From: JAOTZA01 sp965224065
Lineage (GTDB): Bacteria > Acidobacteriota > Thermoanaerobaculia > Multivoradales > JAHEKO01
DNA: 64,000 bases
Reading direction: 5' to 3'
Assembly (NCBI GenBank): GCA_965224065.1
Contig: CBDCYF010000005.1
Location: forward strand, 3,782,001-3,846,000
Under the pieces are notes generated by a model. The model made no database searches. It had not been told where the DNA came from and worked only from the letters and a program-made list of their open reading frames with translations. How positions within the stretch are numbered: position 1 is the first letter of the stretch; the number at the start of each line of letters is the position of its first letter. Below, one piece after another: positions 43,385-51,954 of the stretch. The position numbers were made by a program, and so were the translations under genes.

Positions 43385-43552
43385 CAGGGGGAAAGCCTCC
43401 TTATCGATTTGCTGATTATCCGGCCGCGGGCGGCTCGAACAGGGTGATGATTCTTTCATGGAGCCTGGGAGGTCGCTACCCTCCGCCGGGCCCGTCCGGT
43501 GGTCCGGGCGCCGGTTCGGTCTCGGCTACAGCCAAAAGACGGTGTTTCGAAG

Positions 43553-43581
43553 TTGACTCGACCAGGGCGCTTCCGTAACAT
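43553..43581 (+). promoter_or_regulatory. sigma-70-type promoter of the tRNA-Val/tRNA-Asp/rpmG unit
   Basis: TTGACT (43553-43558) and TAACAT (43576-43581) are separated by exactly 17 bases and lie 17 bases before tRNA-Val. The two tRNAs and rpmG follow without another clear promoter, so one transcript is likely. Confidence 0.7.
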
Positions 43582-43597
43582 GTTGCGCCTTCGGCGG

Positions 43598-43672
43598 GGG
43601 AGGTTAGCTCAGTGGGAGAGCACCTGCCTTACACGCAGGGGGTCGTGGGTTCAAATCCCTCACCTCCCACCA
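43598..43672 (+). tRNA. tRNA-Val (TAC)
   Basis: 75 bases: acceptor GGGAGGT/ACCTCCC, D-arm AGCTCAGTGGGAGAGC, anticodon loop CTTACAC, T-arm GGGTTCAAATCCC, encoded CCA at the 3' end. Confidence 0.96.
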
Positions 43673-43737
43673 CCTCCGCCCGGTCTCAACAAGTTCGACA
43701 GTTTCGTCAAGCCATCGTAGATTCTCGAAAGGTACCC

Positions 43738-43814
43738 GGGGTCGTAGTTCAGTTGGTCAGAACGCCGGCCTGTCACGCCGGAGGTCGCGGGTTCGAGTCC
43801 CGTCGGCCCCGCCA
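43738..43814 (+). tRNA. tRNA-Asp (GTC)
   Basis: 77 bases: acceptor GGGGTCG/CGGCCCC with one G-U pair, anticodon loop CTGTCAC, T-arm GGGTTCGAGTCCC, encoded CCA at the 3' end. It follows tRNA-Val by 65 bases. Confidence 0.96.
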
Positions 43815-43888
43815 TTCACTCCCGAATGGCACCGGGATCGAGGCGAGAAAAACGAAGCGGTAAGATCAGAGTTTCGAAGGAGATATCG

Positions 43889-44044
43889 ATGCGCGACAAG
43901 ATCAAGCTCGTCTCGACCGCCGGTACGGGTTACTTTTACACCACCACCAAGAACAAGAAGCTTTCGACCGACAAGCTCAAGCTCAAGAAGTACGACCCCA
44001 AGGCCCGCAAGCACGTGGAGTTTGTCGAAGAGAAGATGAGGTAG
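43889..44044 (+). CDS. rpmG: 50S ribosomal protein L33
   Basis: 51 residues from ATG 43889, with an ideal AAGGAG seven bases upstream. The sequence (RDKIKLVSTAGTGYFYTTTK, then KLKLKKYDPKARKHVEFVE) is bL33 of the cysteine-free type. It belongs to the large ribosomal subunit. It lies 74 bases after tRNA-Asp. In many bacteria rpmG is followed by secE and nusG; here a sigma-like factor gene follows instead. Confidence 0.96.
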   Translation: MRDKIKLVSTAGTGYFYTTTKNKKLSTDKLKLKKYDPKARKHVEFVEEKMR

Positions 44045-44066
44045 CCGAGCCGGCCTCACCGGCCGG

Positions 44067-44075
44067 TGCTATACT
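44067..44075 (+). promoter_or_regulatory. extended -10 promoter element
   Basis: TGC-TATACT lies 94 bases before the start of the sigma-like factor gene and just after a CCGGCC-TCACC-GGCCGG hairpin that may terminate the rpmG transcript. No strong -35 is present, as expected for an extended -10 promoter. Confidence 0.45.
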
Positions 44076-44168
44076 CACTTCGCCTACCGCAGGCCGGTTC
44101 CCGCCGGCAGCGTTTCCAATCCGTTTTTTCCGTCGTCGCCTCCACTCCACAACGGAGAGGAGTGGACG

Positions 44169-44834
44169 ATGACGACCCAGCAGGCGCCCAAGGCGCGCAA
44201 TACAAGACAACTGATCGACCGCTGTGTCGCGAGCCGGGACGAGGAGGCTTGGACCGAGCTGGTGGATCGCTACGATCGGGATCTGCGCCGCGCGGTGCGG
44301 GCAGTGGTTCGACGCGGCCGGCACCGCAGCGTCGAGCTCGAAGAGGACCTGGTTCAGGAGACCTACTATCGGCTTCTGGAGCGCGGCGGCTGGCGGCTGA
44401 GAAGGTGCCGCGAGCGCGACGAGTTGGCGATTCGCGCCTTTTTGATGCGGGTGGCGCGCAATGTGGCAATCGATTCGCTGAGGATCCGTGGAGCCGCCAA
44501 AAGAGGCCGCGACCGGCTCGTGGAGCCGCCGGGCCGGCCGGCGCGGCTCGAGCTGCGACCCGATCCCGGACCGTCGGCCGAGCAGCGGCTGATCCTGAGC
44601 GAGGAGCGCCACCGGTTTCTGGACTGCTGCCGCAGAATCGCCGGCGGGCGCTCGACCGAGCGGAACGTGCGCATCCTCGAGCTGGCTTTTCTCGGTGGCC
44701 TGACGAGCCGTGAGATTGCCGACGAGCTGGGACCGCCGCTCTCGGCGGGGTGCGTGGACACGCTGATCTGCCGTGCCCGCAAGAAGCTGTGCGCCCAGGG
44801 CTTCGCGCTCGGGACGCGGCGCGCGCTAGCCTGA
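44169..44834 (+). CDS. RNA polymerase sigma-70-like (ECF) factor
   Basis: 221 residues from ATG 44169, with GGAGAGGAG upstream. Region 2 is residues about 22-95 (WTELVDRYDRDLRRAV, LEEDLVQETYYRLLERGGWR, then FLMRVARNVAIDSLR). Region 4 is about 150-205 (LELAFLGGLTSREIADELG with a helix-turn-helix, then CRARKKLCAQG). It is arginine-rich. It most resembles ECF-type factors of Acidobacteriota and Planctomycetes. Its targets and any anti-sigma factor are unknown. The TGA stop lies in the left arm of a 57-base palindrome. Confidence 0.82.
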   Translation: MTTQQAPKARNTRQLIDRCVASRDEEAWTELVDRYDRDLRRAVRAVVRRGRHRSVELEEDLVQETYYRLLERGGWRLRRCRERDELAIRAFLMRVARNVAIDSLRIRGAAKRGRDRLVEPPGRPARLELRPDPGPSAEQRLILSEERHRFLDCCRRIAGGRSTERNVRILELAFLGGLTSREIADELGPPLSAGCVDTLICRARKKLCAQGFALGTRRALA

Positions 44835-44882
44835 TCTTCTCACCGGCCTTCGGGCCGGACGCTGGTGAGAAGTTCAGGCTAG
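44826..44882. repeat. 57-base near-perfect palindrome with CTAG ends
   Basis: CTAGCCTGATCTTCTCACC pairs with GGTGAGAAGTTCAGGCTAG with a single mismatch, enclosing GGCC-TTCG-GGCC. It contains the stop of the sigma-like factor gene and ends 23 bases before the next start. It is both a likely terminator and a member of the CTAG-ended repeat family. Confidence 0.85.
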
Positions 44883-44905
44883 GATGAGTCTGAACCGGAG
44901 ACTGA

Positions 44906-45841
44906 TTGGCGCAGCGAGTCTTTACCGACCGGAGGTGTCTGGAGCACCGGGTACCGTATGGGTTCCCGGAACGAGCGGAGCGTCTGGAGTCGATTCTGGC
45001 GCGTCTCGGCAAGACCCGGGAGCTCGCCGATGGGGGTCCGCACCCTGGCGGACCGGAGGCCATCGCGTCCCTGCACGACCCAGCGTACGTCGAGTCCTTT
45101 GCGCGCGCGGTCGAGCGCGGCGACGGCTTGCTCGGCTCTGCCGACAACCCGCTTTCTCGCGGGAGCTGGGACGCGGCCCGCGGGGCGGTGGATGCCGCGC
45201 TCCATGCGGCCGACTGGATGATGGGGGAGACAGGCGACGGTCTTGCCGAGGCCTTTGTCGCCGTGCGGCCGCCCGGCCACCACGCCGAGCGCGGGCTGGC
45301 CATGGGGTTTTGTTTCTTCAACAACATCGCGGTGGCCGCCGAGTACCTGATCCGCCGGCACGGGCTCGAACGAGTCGCGGTGCTCGATTTCGACGTGCAC
45401 CACGGCAACGGCACCCAGCATCTGTTCGAGAGCCGGTCCGACGTTCACTTTTCCAGCGTTCACCAGTGGCCCTTCTATCCCGGTACGGGGGCCGCGGACG
45501 AGACCGGCCGGGACTCCGGGGAGGGCACAACGCTCAACGTGCCCCTGCCGGCTGGCTCGACCGACTCGGACTTCGGGCAGGCCTTCGAACGGCGCCTGTT
45601 CCCGGCGATCGAGGCCTTTGCCCCCCAGGCGCTGCTGGTCTCGGCGGGTTTCGACGCCTGGCGAGGCGACCCGGTCGGGGGGATGGAAGTGACGGCCGAG
45701 GCCTTTGCCGAGTGGGGGAGGGACCTGCGGGACCTGGCGGAGCGGGTTGCCGGTGGCCGGCTGCTGGCGACGCTCGAGGGCGGCTATGACCTCGATGCCC
45801 TGCCGGAACTGGCCGCGGGCTATCTGGCGGGCAAGGGCTAG
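44906..45841 (+). CDS. histone-deacetylase-family amidohydrolase
   Basis: 311 residues from TTG 44906, with GGAG five bases upstream. Motifs: RPPGHHAERGLAMGFCFFNN with the catalytic His pair, zinc ligands Asp and His in LDFDVHHGNGTQ and Asp in SAGFDAWRGDP, and a C-terminal EGGYD. It fits the class II/acetoin-utilisation-like bacterial group, which removes acetyl or related acyl groups from amines, polyamines or proteins. The final catalytic position corresponds to the EGGYD segment. Cytoplasmic. It ends in a palindrome shared with the convergent Ctp gene. Confidence 0.9.
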   Translation: MAQRVFTDRRCLEHRVPYGFPERAERLESILARLGKTRELADGGPHPGGPEAIASLHDPAYVESFARAVERGDGLLGSADNPLSRGSWDAARGAVDAALHAADWMMGETGDGLAEAFVAVRPPGHHAERGLAMGFCFFNNIAVAAEYLIRRHGLERVAVLDFDVHHGNGTQHLFESRSDVHFSSVHQWPFYPGTGAADETGRDSGEGTTLNVPLPAGSTDSDFGQAFERRLFPAIEAFAPQALLVSAGFDAWRGDPVGGMEVTAEAFAEWGRDLRDLAERVAGGRLLATLEGGYDLDALPELAAGYLAGKG

Positions 45842-45863
45842 CGTCGCCGGCCGGCGCTAGCCC
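45835..45863. terminator. bidirectional hairpin containing both stop codons of convergent genes
   Basis: GGGCTAGCG (45835-45843) and CGCTAGCCC (45855-45863) are exact complements around an 11-base spacer. The TAG at 45839-45841 stops the deacetylase gene and the CTA at 45857-45859 is the stop of the protease gene on the other strand. Confidence 0.65.
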
Positions 45864-47479
45864 ACCACCTCGATCGCCGCCGCCGCGGTGACGTCCGGCT
45901 CGTCGGCGTCCAGCCGCTTTCTGCGCGCCAGCAGCTCGGACGCCTCTTCCAGCACTTCGAGCGCCCGTTTGAGCTGGACGTCGCCGGCCGACAGGACCCG
46001 GTGGCGTGCGTCCATCCCGAAAGCCGAGGCGAAGATCTCGGCGTGGGCGTAGCGTTCCGCGATCGTACGCGTCTCCGGGTCGGCGAGGTCGCGCTCGATC
46101 TCCTCGCCGGTCAACAGCTCGTTTTCGAGCAGCCAGTCCTTAAACCGGTCGACCAGCTCGGGGCCGGGAGTCCAGTCCGGGCTTTCGATCGCGTTCTCGC
46201 GGGTGTAGTCCACCGCAAAGTCGAAGAACGCGCTCCGGCTGACCAGATACTGGAGCACCGTGTTGAGCCGGGGCCTCTCGACGTGGATATCGGGCGTGAT
46301 GCCGCCCCCACCGTAGACCTCGCGGCCGAGGTCGGTGCGAAACACTTCCTCGAAGCTCGGGTCGAGACCGACGACCTCGGGCTCGCCGTTGGAGTTGGTG
46401 GTGTAGTCGAACCAGGACGTGTAGTCGCGCTGGATCAGGCGGCCCGACGGTGTGTAGTACTTGGCCGTGGTCAGGGCGACGCCGGCCCCGTAGGAAAGCG
46501 AATAGACGGTCTGAACCAGCCCCTTGCCCCAGGTAGGGGTGCCGACGATCAGCCCGATGTCGTGATCCTGGATCGCCCCGGCGAGGATCTCGGCCGCCGA
46601 GGCGGTCCCTTCTCCTACCAGAACGACGACCGGCAGCTCCATCTCGGAGTCCTCGCCGTTGGCGCTGAACTCTTGGAACGAGTCCCGGGTCCGTCCCCGG
46701 GTCTCGACGATCTTGGCTTCGCTGGGCAGAAACTGCTCGGCGACTTCGATCGCCTGGTCGAGCAGTCCGCCTCCGTTGCCGCGCAGGTCGACGATCAGGC
46801 TGGTCATCCCCTGCTCTTTCAAGTCGGAGAGGGTCTCGCGGACTTCTTTGCCGGTAGCCCGGTTGAAGTCCGAGATGGTCATGTAGCCGGTCTCCGGCGT
46901 GACCATCGAGGCATAGCGCACGGTGTTTTGTGGGATCTCGTCGCGGGTGATGGTCAGCTCCAGGGGAATGTCCAGGCCCCGGCGAGCAATGGTGATGGCG
47001 ACCTGCGTGCCTTTGGGGCCCTTGAGGCGGCTCACCGCGTCGTCGAGGCTCATCGTCTCGGTCGACTCGCCCTCGATGGCGGCGATGACGTCGCCGGCCC
47101 GGATGCCGAGCCGTGAGGCCGGCGTCCCCTCCAGCGGGTTGATAACGGTCAACTGACCGTGTCGCATCCCCACCAGAATCCCCAGACCGTAGAAGCTCGA
47201 TTGCTGCCGTTCCCGCATAGTGTCGTAGGCCCGGGGCGGCAAGAAGTTGGTGTGCGGGTCGAGCGTCCGCAGCATCCCGCCGATCGACGACTGCACCAGA
47301 TCGGCATAGCTGACCTCGCCGCCGTAGCGGTCGTGGACGACGTCCACCAGCTCGGTATAGAGACGCAGCCAGTCGCGGGCCTCGTCGGTGACCGCCAGCA
47401 CCCGGTCGCCCATAAAGCCCCCGAACAGGAGCGAGACCGTAAACAGGGCGACGGCGGCGATCTTCCAGGGTCTTCTCAT
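45857..47479 (-). CDS. ctp: carboxy-terminal processing protease (S41 family)
   Basis: 540 residues. The N-terminal segment (VALFTVSLLFGGFMG) is a signal or anchor. Residues about 95-185 are a PDZ domain (GLGILVGMRHGQLTVIN, GIRAGDVIAAIEG). The S41 core follows with LIVDLRGNGGG, nucleophile Ser in GEGTASAAEI (about residue 291) and general-base Lys in TWGKGLVQ (about 316). It cleaves proteins near the C-terminus in the periplasm. A helical C-terminal extension ends with RRKRLDADEP. A TGC-TAAGAT box lies seven bases before the ATG. It is divergent from tatA. Confidence 0.93.
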   Translation of the reverse strand: MRRPWKIAAVALFTVSLLFGGFMGDRVLAVTDEARDWLRLYTELVDVVHDRYGGEVSYADLVQSSIGGMLRTLDPHTNFLPPRAYDTMRERQQSSFYGLGILVGMRHGQLTVINPLEGTPASRLGIRAGDVIAAIEGESTETMSLDDAVSRLKGPKGTQVAITIARRGLDIPLELTITRDEIPQNTVRYASMVTPETGYMTISDFNRATGKEVRETLSDLKEQGMTSLIVDLRGNGGGLLDQAIEVAEQFLPSEAKIVETRGRTRDSFQEFSANGEDSEMELPVVVLVGEGTASAAEILAGAIQDHDIGLIVGTPTWGKGLVQTVYSLSYGAGVALTTAKYYTPSGRLIQRDYTSWFDYTTNSNGEPEVVGLDPSFEEVFRTDLGREVYGGGGITPDIHVERPRLNTVLQYLVSRSAFFDFAVDYTRENAIESPDWTPGPELVDRFKDWLLENELLTGEEIERDLADPETRTIAERYAHAEIFASAFGMDARHRVLSAGDVQLKRALEVLEEASELLARRKRLDADEPDVTAAAAIEVVG

Positions 47480-47486
47480 TGGGCGG

Positions 47487-47495
47487 ATCTTAGCA
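47487..47495 (-). promoter_or_regulatory. extended -10 box abutting start codon
   Basis: TGC-TAAGAT on the minus strand is followed by seven bases and the ATG of the protease gene at 47479; no Shine-Dalgarno is present. Confidence 0.5.
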
Positions 47496-47607
47496 GTCGG
47501 CCACAGCGCGCTCTATGGAGGCATACGCCCAAATGGCAAGATGGGTTCTGCCGGCGCTTGACTTTCCCGCACCCGGCCCCGATCATTCTCGGCGGGTAGC
47601 AACTCTC

Positions 47608-47874
47608 ATGCTCGGTTCGCTCGGACTTCCGGAAATCCTCTTCATCCTGGTTCTGGCGCTGTTGGTGTTTGGTCCCAAGCGGCTGCCCCAGGTGGGGCGC
47701 ACGCTGGGCAAGGCGCTGGGGGAGTTCCGCCGGGCGACGACCGACCTCAAGCGTTCGATTGACGATGAGCTGCGGGCCGAGCCGAGCTCGACCGACCGTC
47801 CGCCCGAGACCGTTCCGCAGGCCGGTTCCGATGACCGCAGCGATCCGGAAGCCTCCTCTGCGGAGGAAGAGTAG
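47608..47874 (+). CDS. tatA: Tat translocase subunit TatA/TatB
   Basis: 88 residues from ATG 47608. A single N-terminal span (LPEILFILVLALLVFGPKRLP), the FGPKRLP hinge and an amphipathic helix (LGKALGEFRRATTDLKRSI) are typical of TatA/B. The C-terminus is acidic and disordered. TatA oligomers form the pore for folded proteins with twin-arginine signals. Only one such gene precedes tatC here, which suggests a two-component Tat system unless another copy lies elsewhere. Confidence 0.9.
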   Translation: MLGSLGLPEILFILVLALLVFGPKRLPQVGRTLGKALGEFRRATTDLKRSIDDELRAEPSSTDRPPETVPQAGSDDRSDPEASSAEEE

Positions 47875-47909
47875 CCGCCAAGGGACTTACCGGCCGGGCC
47901 CACCGAGCG

Positions 47910-48674
47910 ATGAGCGAGTCCGAGAACCTCCCGCGCATGACTCTGATCGAGCATTTGGAGGAGCTGCGCTCGCGGCTGGTCAAGGCGCTCCTGGCGCTCG
48001 CCGTCGCGTTTGGGGCGTGTTGGGTGTTTGTGGAGAAGATCGCCGAGTTCTTCGCCCAGCCGATCTACGAGATCACGGAAGAGAAGCTGGTGTTTCTGGG
48101 GGTGACCGACGCTTTTCTTCTCTACGTCAAGATCGCCGCTCTCGCCGGGCTTTTTCTGGCCTCGCCGATCGTGCTCTACCAGTTCTGGCGGTTCGTCGCC
48201 CCCGGTCTTTACCGGCGTGAGCGCTTCTACGCCCTGCCGTTTGTGTTTCTGGGCTCGTTGTTTTTTCTCGCCGGCGGGGCCTTTGCCTACTATGTCGCGT
48301 TTCCCTTCGCGATCGATTTCCTGATCGGGATGGGGTCGGCATTCGATCCCCAGATCACGGTCGACCGCTACTACGGGTTCCTGCTGCTGGTGATCCTCGG
48401 GCTGGGGCTGATGTTCGAGCTGCCGATCGTCATCTTCTTTCTGGCCCAGATCGGCGTTGTGACGCCGCGATTCCTGATGCGACATTTTCGCTGGGCGGTG
48501 CTGATCATCTTTGTGATGGCGGCGGTCATCACGCCGACGCCCGACGTGGTCAACCTCTGCATCTTCGCGCTCCCCACGATCGCTCTCTATCTACTGGGCG
48601 TCGGGGCGGCGGCGCTGGTCCCACGGCGGGGGCCGTTGCCGTCGAAGCGGAGTAGCCGGGCCGAGCGCTGGTGA
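47910..48674 (+). CDS. tatC: Tat translocase subunit TatC
   Basis: 254 residues with six predicted spans. The conserved N-terminus (MTLIEHLEELRSRLVKA), the first periplasmic loop and FWRFVAPGLYRRER identify TatC, the receptor for twin-arginine signal peptides in the inner membrane. It follows tatA by 35 bases. The C-terminus is basic. Its TGA stop (48672-48674) lies in a GGTGAGAAG sequence of the CTAG-ended repeat family. Confidence 0.95.
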   Translation: MSESENLPRMTLIEHLEELRSRLVKALLALAVAFGACWVFVEKIAEFFAQPIYEITEEKLVFLGVTDAFLLYVKIAALAGLFLASPIVLYQFWRFVAPGLYRRERFYALPFVFLGSLFFLAGGAFAYYVAFPFAIDFLIGMGSAFDPQITVDRYYGFLLLVILGLGLMFELPIVIFFLAQIGVVTPRFLMRHFRWAVLIIFVMAAVITPTPDVVNLCIFALPTIALYLLGVGAAALVPRRGPLPSKRSSRAERW

Positions 48675-48688
48675 GAAGTTCAGGCTAG
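48664..48688. repeat. half copy of CTAG-ended palindrome between convergent genes
   Basis: GCGCTGGTGAGAAGTTCAGG through CTAG equals the right arm of the element at 44826-44882. The left arm is missing. It contains the stop codons of tatC (48672-48674) and, on the other strand, of the ABC permease (48685-48687). Confidence 0.7.
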
Positions 48689-49905
48689 CGTCTCGCCAGA
48701 GCCGCCACCGGATCGAGCTGGGTGGCGCGCCGTGCGGGCAGCAGGCCAAAGATCGATCCCACGGCCACGGCCAGCCCCAGGGAAGCCGCCACCGCCCACA
48801 ACGGCGGGCTCGCCGGTAGGGCCGGGAAGGCGCGGACCATCAGGCGTACGACCGCCCAGCCGAGGGCAAGCCCGATCACGCCTCCCAGCCCCGAGATAAA
48901 GGTCGCCTCGGTCAGAAAGGCCATCAGGATCTGCGGCCGGGAAGCGCCCAGCGCCTTGAGCAGCCCGATCTCCCCGGTGCGCTCGGAGACCGACACCAGC
49001 ATCACGTTCATGATCCCGATCCCGGCCACGGTCAGGGAGATAGTGGCGATAGCGGCCACCACCAGGGTCAGGGTGTCGAGGATGGCGGAGAAGGTCGAGA
49101 CCACCGCGTCCTGCGTCAGCACGGTGACGTCTTCTTCGCCGTGGCGCTCGATCAGCAGGTCCAGAATCTCCTGCTTGGCGGTGTCCAGGTCGGCGTGGGC
49201 GTTGACCTGGACCAGGACGCGGAAAAGCGAGGCGCGGTTGAACATCTGCATTGCGGTGGACACCGGGATGATCGCCACGTCGTCGAAATTCACTCCCAGC
49301 TTGGTGCCCTGCCGGGCCAGCACGCCGATGACCCTCATGCGCCAGTCTCCGACTCGGACGATCCGCCCCAGCGCGCTCTCCGCGCCAAACAGCTCGCGCG
49401 CCGCCCGGTCGCCGAGAACCACCACCGGTGTGCCGCGAAACATATCCGCCGAGGGGAGAAAGTCGCCCCCGGCCATCTTGACGTCGCGAGCCTCTTCGAA
49501 TTCGGTGGTGGTGCCGATGATCGCGAGCTGTCGGCGGCGGTCGCCCGACGACACTTCTTCGGTTCCGACCACCACCGGCACCGTCAGCCGGGCCGCGCGC
49601 ACAAAGCGGTCGATGGCCTGGACGTCCTGGAGGGTCAGATCGTTGGGGATGCCGCCGACGCCAAAGGTCCCACTGGTCTCGGTCTTGCCGGGCAGCACGA
49701 TCAAGAGGTTGGTGCCGAGACTGGCGAACTGGTCGACGACGTAACGCCGGGCGCCCTGTCCGAGCGCGGTGAGGATGACCACCGCGGCGACTCCGATCAT
49801 CACTCCCACCAGGCTGAGGGCGGTCCGCAGCCCGTGGCGGCGCAGGCTGCCGGTGGAGAATTTCAGCAGGTCTCGCAGTCCGAGACCTCGGTCGGCTGCC
49901 TTCAT
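48685..49905 (-). CDS. MacB/FtsX-type ABC transporter permease
   Basis: 406 residues. One N-terminal span (LSLVGVMIGVAAVVILTALG), a periplasmic MacB core domain of about 220 residues (LPGKTETSGTFGVGGIPND), then three C-terminal spans with LGASRPQILMAFLTEA, the FtsX domain. It is a mechanotransmission transporter that works with the ATPase and periplasmic adaptor encoded upstream to move lipoproteins, peptides or antibiotics from the periplasm outward. The start overlaps the ATPase stop by four bases. Confidence 0.9.
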   Translation of the reverse strand: MKAADRGLGLRDLLKFSTGSLRRHGLRTALSLVGVMIGVAAVVILTALGQGARRYVVDQFASLGTNLLIVLPGKTETSGTFGVGGIPNDLTLQDVQAIDRFVRAARLTVPVVVGTEEVSSGDRRRQLAIIGTTTEFEEARDVKMAGGDFLPSADMFRGTPVVVLGDRAARELFGAESALGRIVRVGDWRMRVIGVLARQGTKLGVNFDDVAIIPVSTAMQMFNRASLFRVLVQVNAHADLDTAKQEILDLLIERHGEEDVTVLTQDAVVSTFSAILDTLTLVVAAIATISLTVAGIGIMNVMLVSVSERTGEIGLLKALGASRPQILMAFLTEATFISGLGGVIGLALGWAVVRLMVRAFPALPASPPLWAVAASLGLAVAVGSIFGLLPARRATQLDPVAALARR

Positions 49906-50645
49906 TCCTCGTCCGCCTCGGTGAGTAGAGCGAGGACCTCGACGATCTCGCTGCCTCGAACCCTTTTGACGATCCGGCCGTCTACCAGGACGATGATGCG
50001 GTCGGCGCGCTGGGCGACCTTTGGGTCGTGAGTCACCACCACGAGGGTCAGGCCGCGGTCGTTCAAATCGTCGAGCATCTCGAGCACCACTTTGCCCGAC
50101 GCGCTGTCGAGGTTCCCGGTCGGCTCGTCGGCCAGCAAGATGGCGGGCTCCATGATCGTCGCCCGGGCGAGCGCCACACGTTGTCGCTCACCCCCCGAAA
50201 GCTGGTCGGGCACGTGGTCGAGACGATGGTCGAGGCCCACCGCCGAGAGGGCCTCGTTGGACCGGCGCCGCCTCTCGGCGCGCGGCATGCCGGCGAAGAC
50301 CATGGGCAGCTCGACGTTCTCGACTGCGGTCAACCGTGGGATCAGATGAAAAAACTGAAAGACAAAACCGATCTGGTGGCGGCGGACGCTGGTGAGCTCG
50401 GCCGGTCCGAGCGCTCCGACCTCGCGTCCCTCCAGGTAATATCGCCCGGCCGTGGGCCGGTCGAGACAGCCGACGATGTTGAGCAGCGTCGACTTTCCCG
50501 AGCCCGACGGCCCCATGATGGCGACGTGCTCGCCCGGCGCGATCCGTTCGTCGACCCCGACCAGAGCGTGGACATCCTGGTCCCCGACGTGGAAGGTGCG
50601 GCCGACGCCCTCGAGCCGGATGATGGCGTCGTCATTTGGGCTCAT
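49902..50645 (-). CDS. ABC transporter ATP-binding protein, MacB/LolD type
   Basis: 247 residues. Walker A GPSGSGKST, Q-loop in FVFQFFHLIP, signature LSGGERQRVA, Walker B ILLADEPTGNLD and switch VVTHD are intact. It is the cytoplasmic ATPase of a type VII ABC system. It lies 11 bases after the adaptor gene and overlaps the permease gene by four bases, so the three genes form one operon. Confidence 0.93.
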   Translation of the reverse strand: MSPNDDAIIRLEGVGRTFHVGDQDVHALVGVDERIAPGEHVAIMGPSGSGKSTLLNIVGCLDRPTAGRYYLEGREVGALGPAELTSVRRHQIGFVFQFFHLIPRLTAVENVELPMVFAGMPRAERRRRSNEALSAVGLDHRLDHVPDQLSGGERQRVALARATIMEPAILLADEPTGNLDSASGKVVLEMLDDLNDRGLTLVVVTHDPKVAQRADRIIVLVDGRIVKRVRGSEIVEVLALLTEADEE

Positions 50646-50656
50646 GAACGAACGGG

Positions 50657-51808
50657 CTAGGCGTCTTCATCCGAGGCTTCGACCGCTTCGGCTCCGTCCT
50701 GGATCTCTTCGCGGTCGAGCGTCACGACGATGCGTTCGCCCTCGGTGACCCCCGAGACCACCTCGGTGAAGTTCCAGTTGCGGCGGCCGATCTCGAGCCG
50801 GCGCTCCCGGAGCGTTCCGTCTTCGAACACTAGAACGCGGCTGCCCTCGATGAGGGCCGACGTCGGCACCCTCAGCACGTCGTCGTCGGCTTCCAGGATG
50901 ATCTCGATGTCGGCTGAGGTTCCGGGCAGAAGGGTGGCGGCGAACTCGGCGTCTTCGAGTGAGACCTCGACCTCCACCGTGCGGTTCTGTTCCTGGAGGT
51001 CCAGCACATAGGGGGCCAGCCGGATCACCGTTCCCTCGAGCTCGCGGTCGCGATGCGAATCCACGGTCACGCGCACCGGCTGGGCGACCCGGATCCGCGC
51101 CGAGTCCACTTCGTCCATCGGCGCGCTGACATAGATCGACGTCGGATCCAAGATGTCGATCACCGGGGGCACCGGGAGCGCGGGCGGAGAAGGTGTCGTC
51201 CACTCACCCAACTCGATCGACACTTCGGCGACGATGCCGTCGAACGGCGAGCGCAGCACGGTCTTGTCGACTTCGGTGCGGGCGAGAGACACCGCCGCCC
51301 TGGCCCGCGCCTCCTGCGCCCGCGCCGAGCGGCAGGCGGCGTCGGCGGCCGCAAAGGCGCTTTCCACCTGGTCCAGAATGTCGACCGAGACGATCTCCTC
51401 GGAGGCCAGGCGTCTCACTCGCTCGAGCTCGCGTTTGGACCTCTCGGCGGAGACACACGCCCGGTTGCGCTCGGCCCCGGCAGCCTCCAGATCGCGGAGT
51501 GCGAGATCGAGCTGCGCTCGCTGGGTGCGGCTGTCGAGCTCGAGCACCAGTTCACCCGCGGCCACCCATTGCCCCTCGCGGTAGGGGAGTGCTGTGACCT
51601 GCCCGCCGACCTCGGGCGACAGCTTGGCCCGGCGGCGAGCGGTCACGGTGCCGGCGCGCGAGTTGGTGATGGTCTCCTCGACCCGACCCCGCTCGACGAT
51701 GGCCACTCGTACCTCGACCGGGTCGGGCGCAAAAACGGTCGCCCGGAGGACCCAGATCAGGACGATCAGCGCGACCAGAATCGCCGCTCGCACGAGCCAT
51801 TTCTTCAT
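50657..51808 (-). CDS. periplasmic adaptor (HlyD/RND-type membrane fusion protein)
   Basis: 383 residues. An N-terminal anchor (AAILVALIVLIWVL) precedes a lipoyl/barrel-sandwich split (LSPEVGGQVTALPYREGQWV and LRSPFDGIVAEVSIELGEW), a coiled-coil hairpin about residues 95-165, and beta-barrel and membrane-proximal domains. MFPs join inner-membrane transporters to an outer-membrane channel. It is the first gene of the MacB-like operon; an outer-membrane TolC-like gene is not in the window. A TGC-TAGAGT box lies seven bases before the ATG, suggesting a leaderless mRNA. Confidence 0.9.
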   Translation of the reverse strand: MKKWLVRAAILVALIVLIWVLRATVFAPDPVEVRVAIVERGRVEETITNSRAGTVTARRRAKLSPEVGGQVTALPYREGQWVAAGELVLELDSRTQRAQLDLALRDLEAAGAERNRACVSAERSKRELERVRRLASEEIVSVDILDQVESAFAAADAACRSARAQEARARAAVSLARTEVDKTVLRSPFDGIVAEVSIELGEWTTPSPPALPVPPVIDILDPTSIYVSAPMDEVDSARIRVAQPVRVTVDSHRDRELEGTVIRLAPYVLDLQEQNRTVEVEVSLEDAEFAATLLPGTSADIEIILEADDDVLRVPTSALIEGSRVLVFEDGTLRERRLEIGRRNWNFTEVVSGVTEGERIVVTLDREEIQDGAEAVEASDEDA

Positions 51809-51815
51809 CGCCGGG

Positions 51816-51824
51816 ACTCTAGCA
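51816..51824 (-). promoter_or_regulatory. extended -10 box abutting start codon
   Basis: TGC-TAGAGT on the minus strand is followed by seven bases and the ATG of the adaptor gene at 51808. Confidence 0.45.
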
Positions 51825-51954
51825 GCCCACGGTGAAAGTCCAGACGGTCGTCGGTGACCGGGAACGGCCTTTGCACGGCAAGGGCGGGACCGCTCGCCGG
51901 GATGTCTTGCCGGATGTCTTGGCTCATCCGGTGGTAGCTTTCGCGCTGTCCGTC

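Noticed and set aside
42640..43447. Plus-strand frame opposite the superoxide dismutase gene
   Set aside because: It runs through a repeat element and then antisense to a well-supported enzyme.
44056..45414. 452-codon minus-strand frame
   Set aside because: It is antisense to the sigma-like factor and deacetylase genes, Ser/Arg-rich, and crosses the 57-base palindrome.
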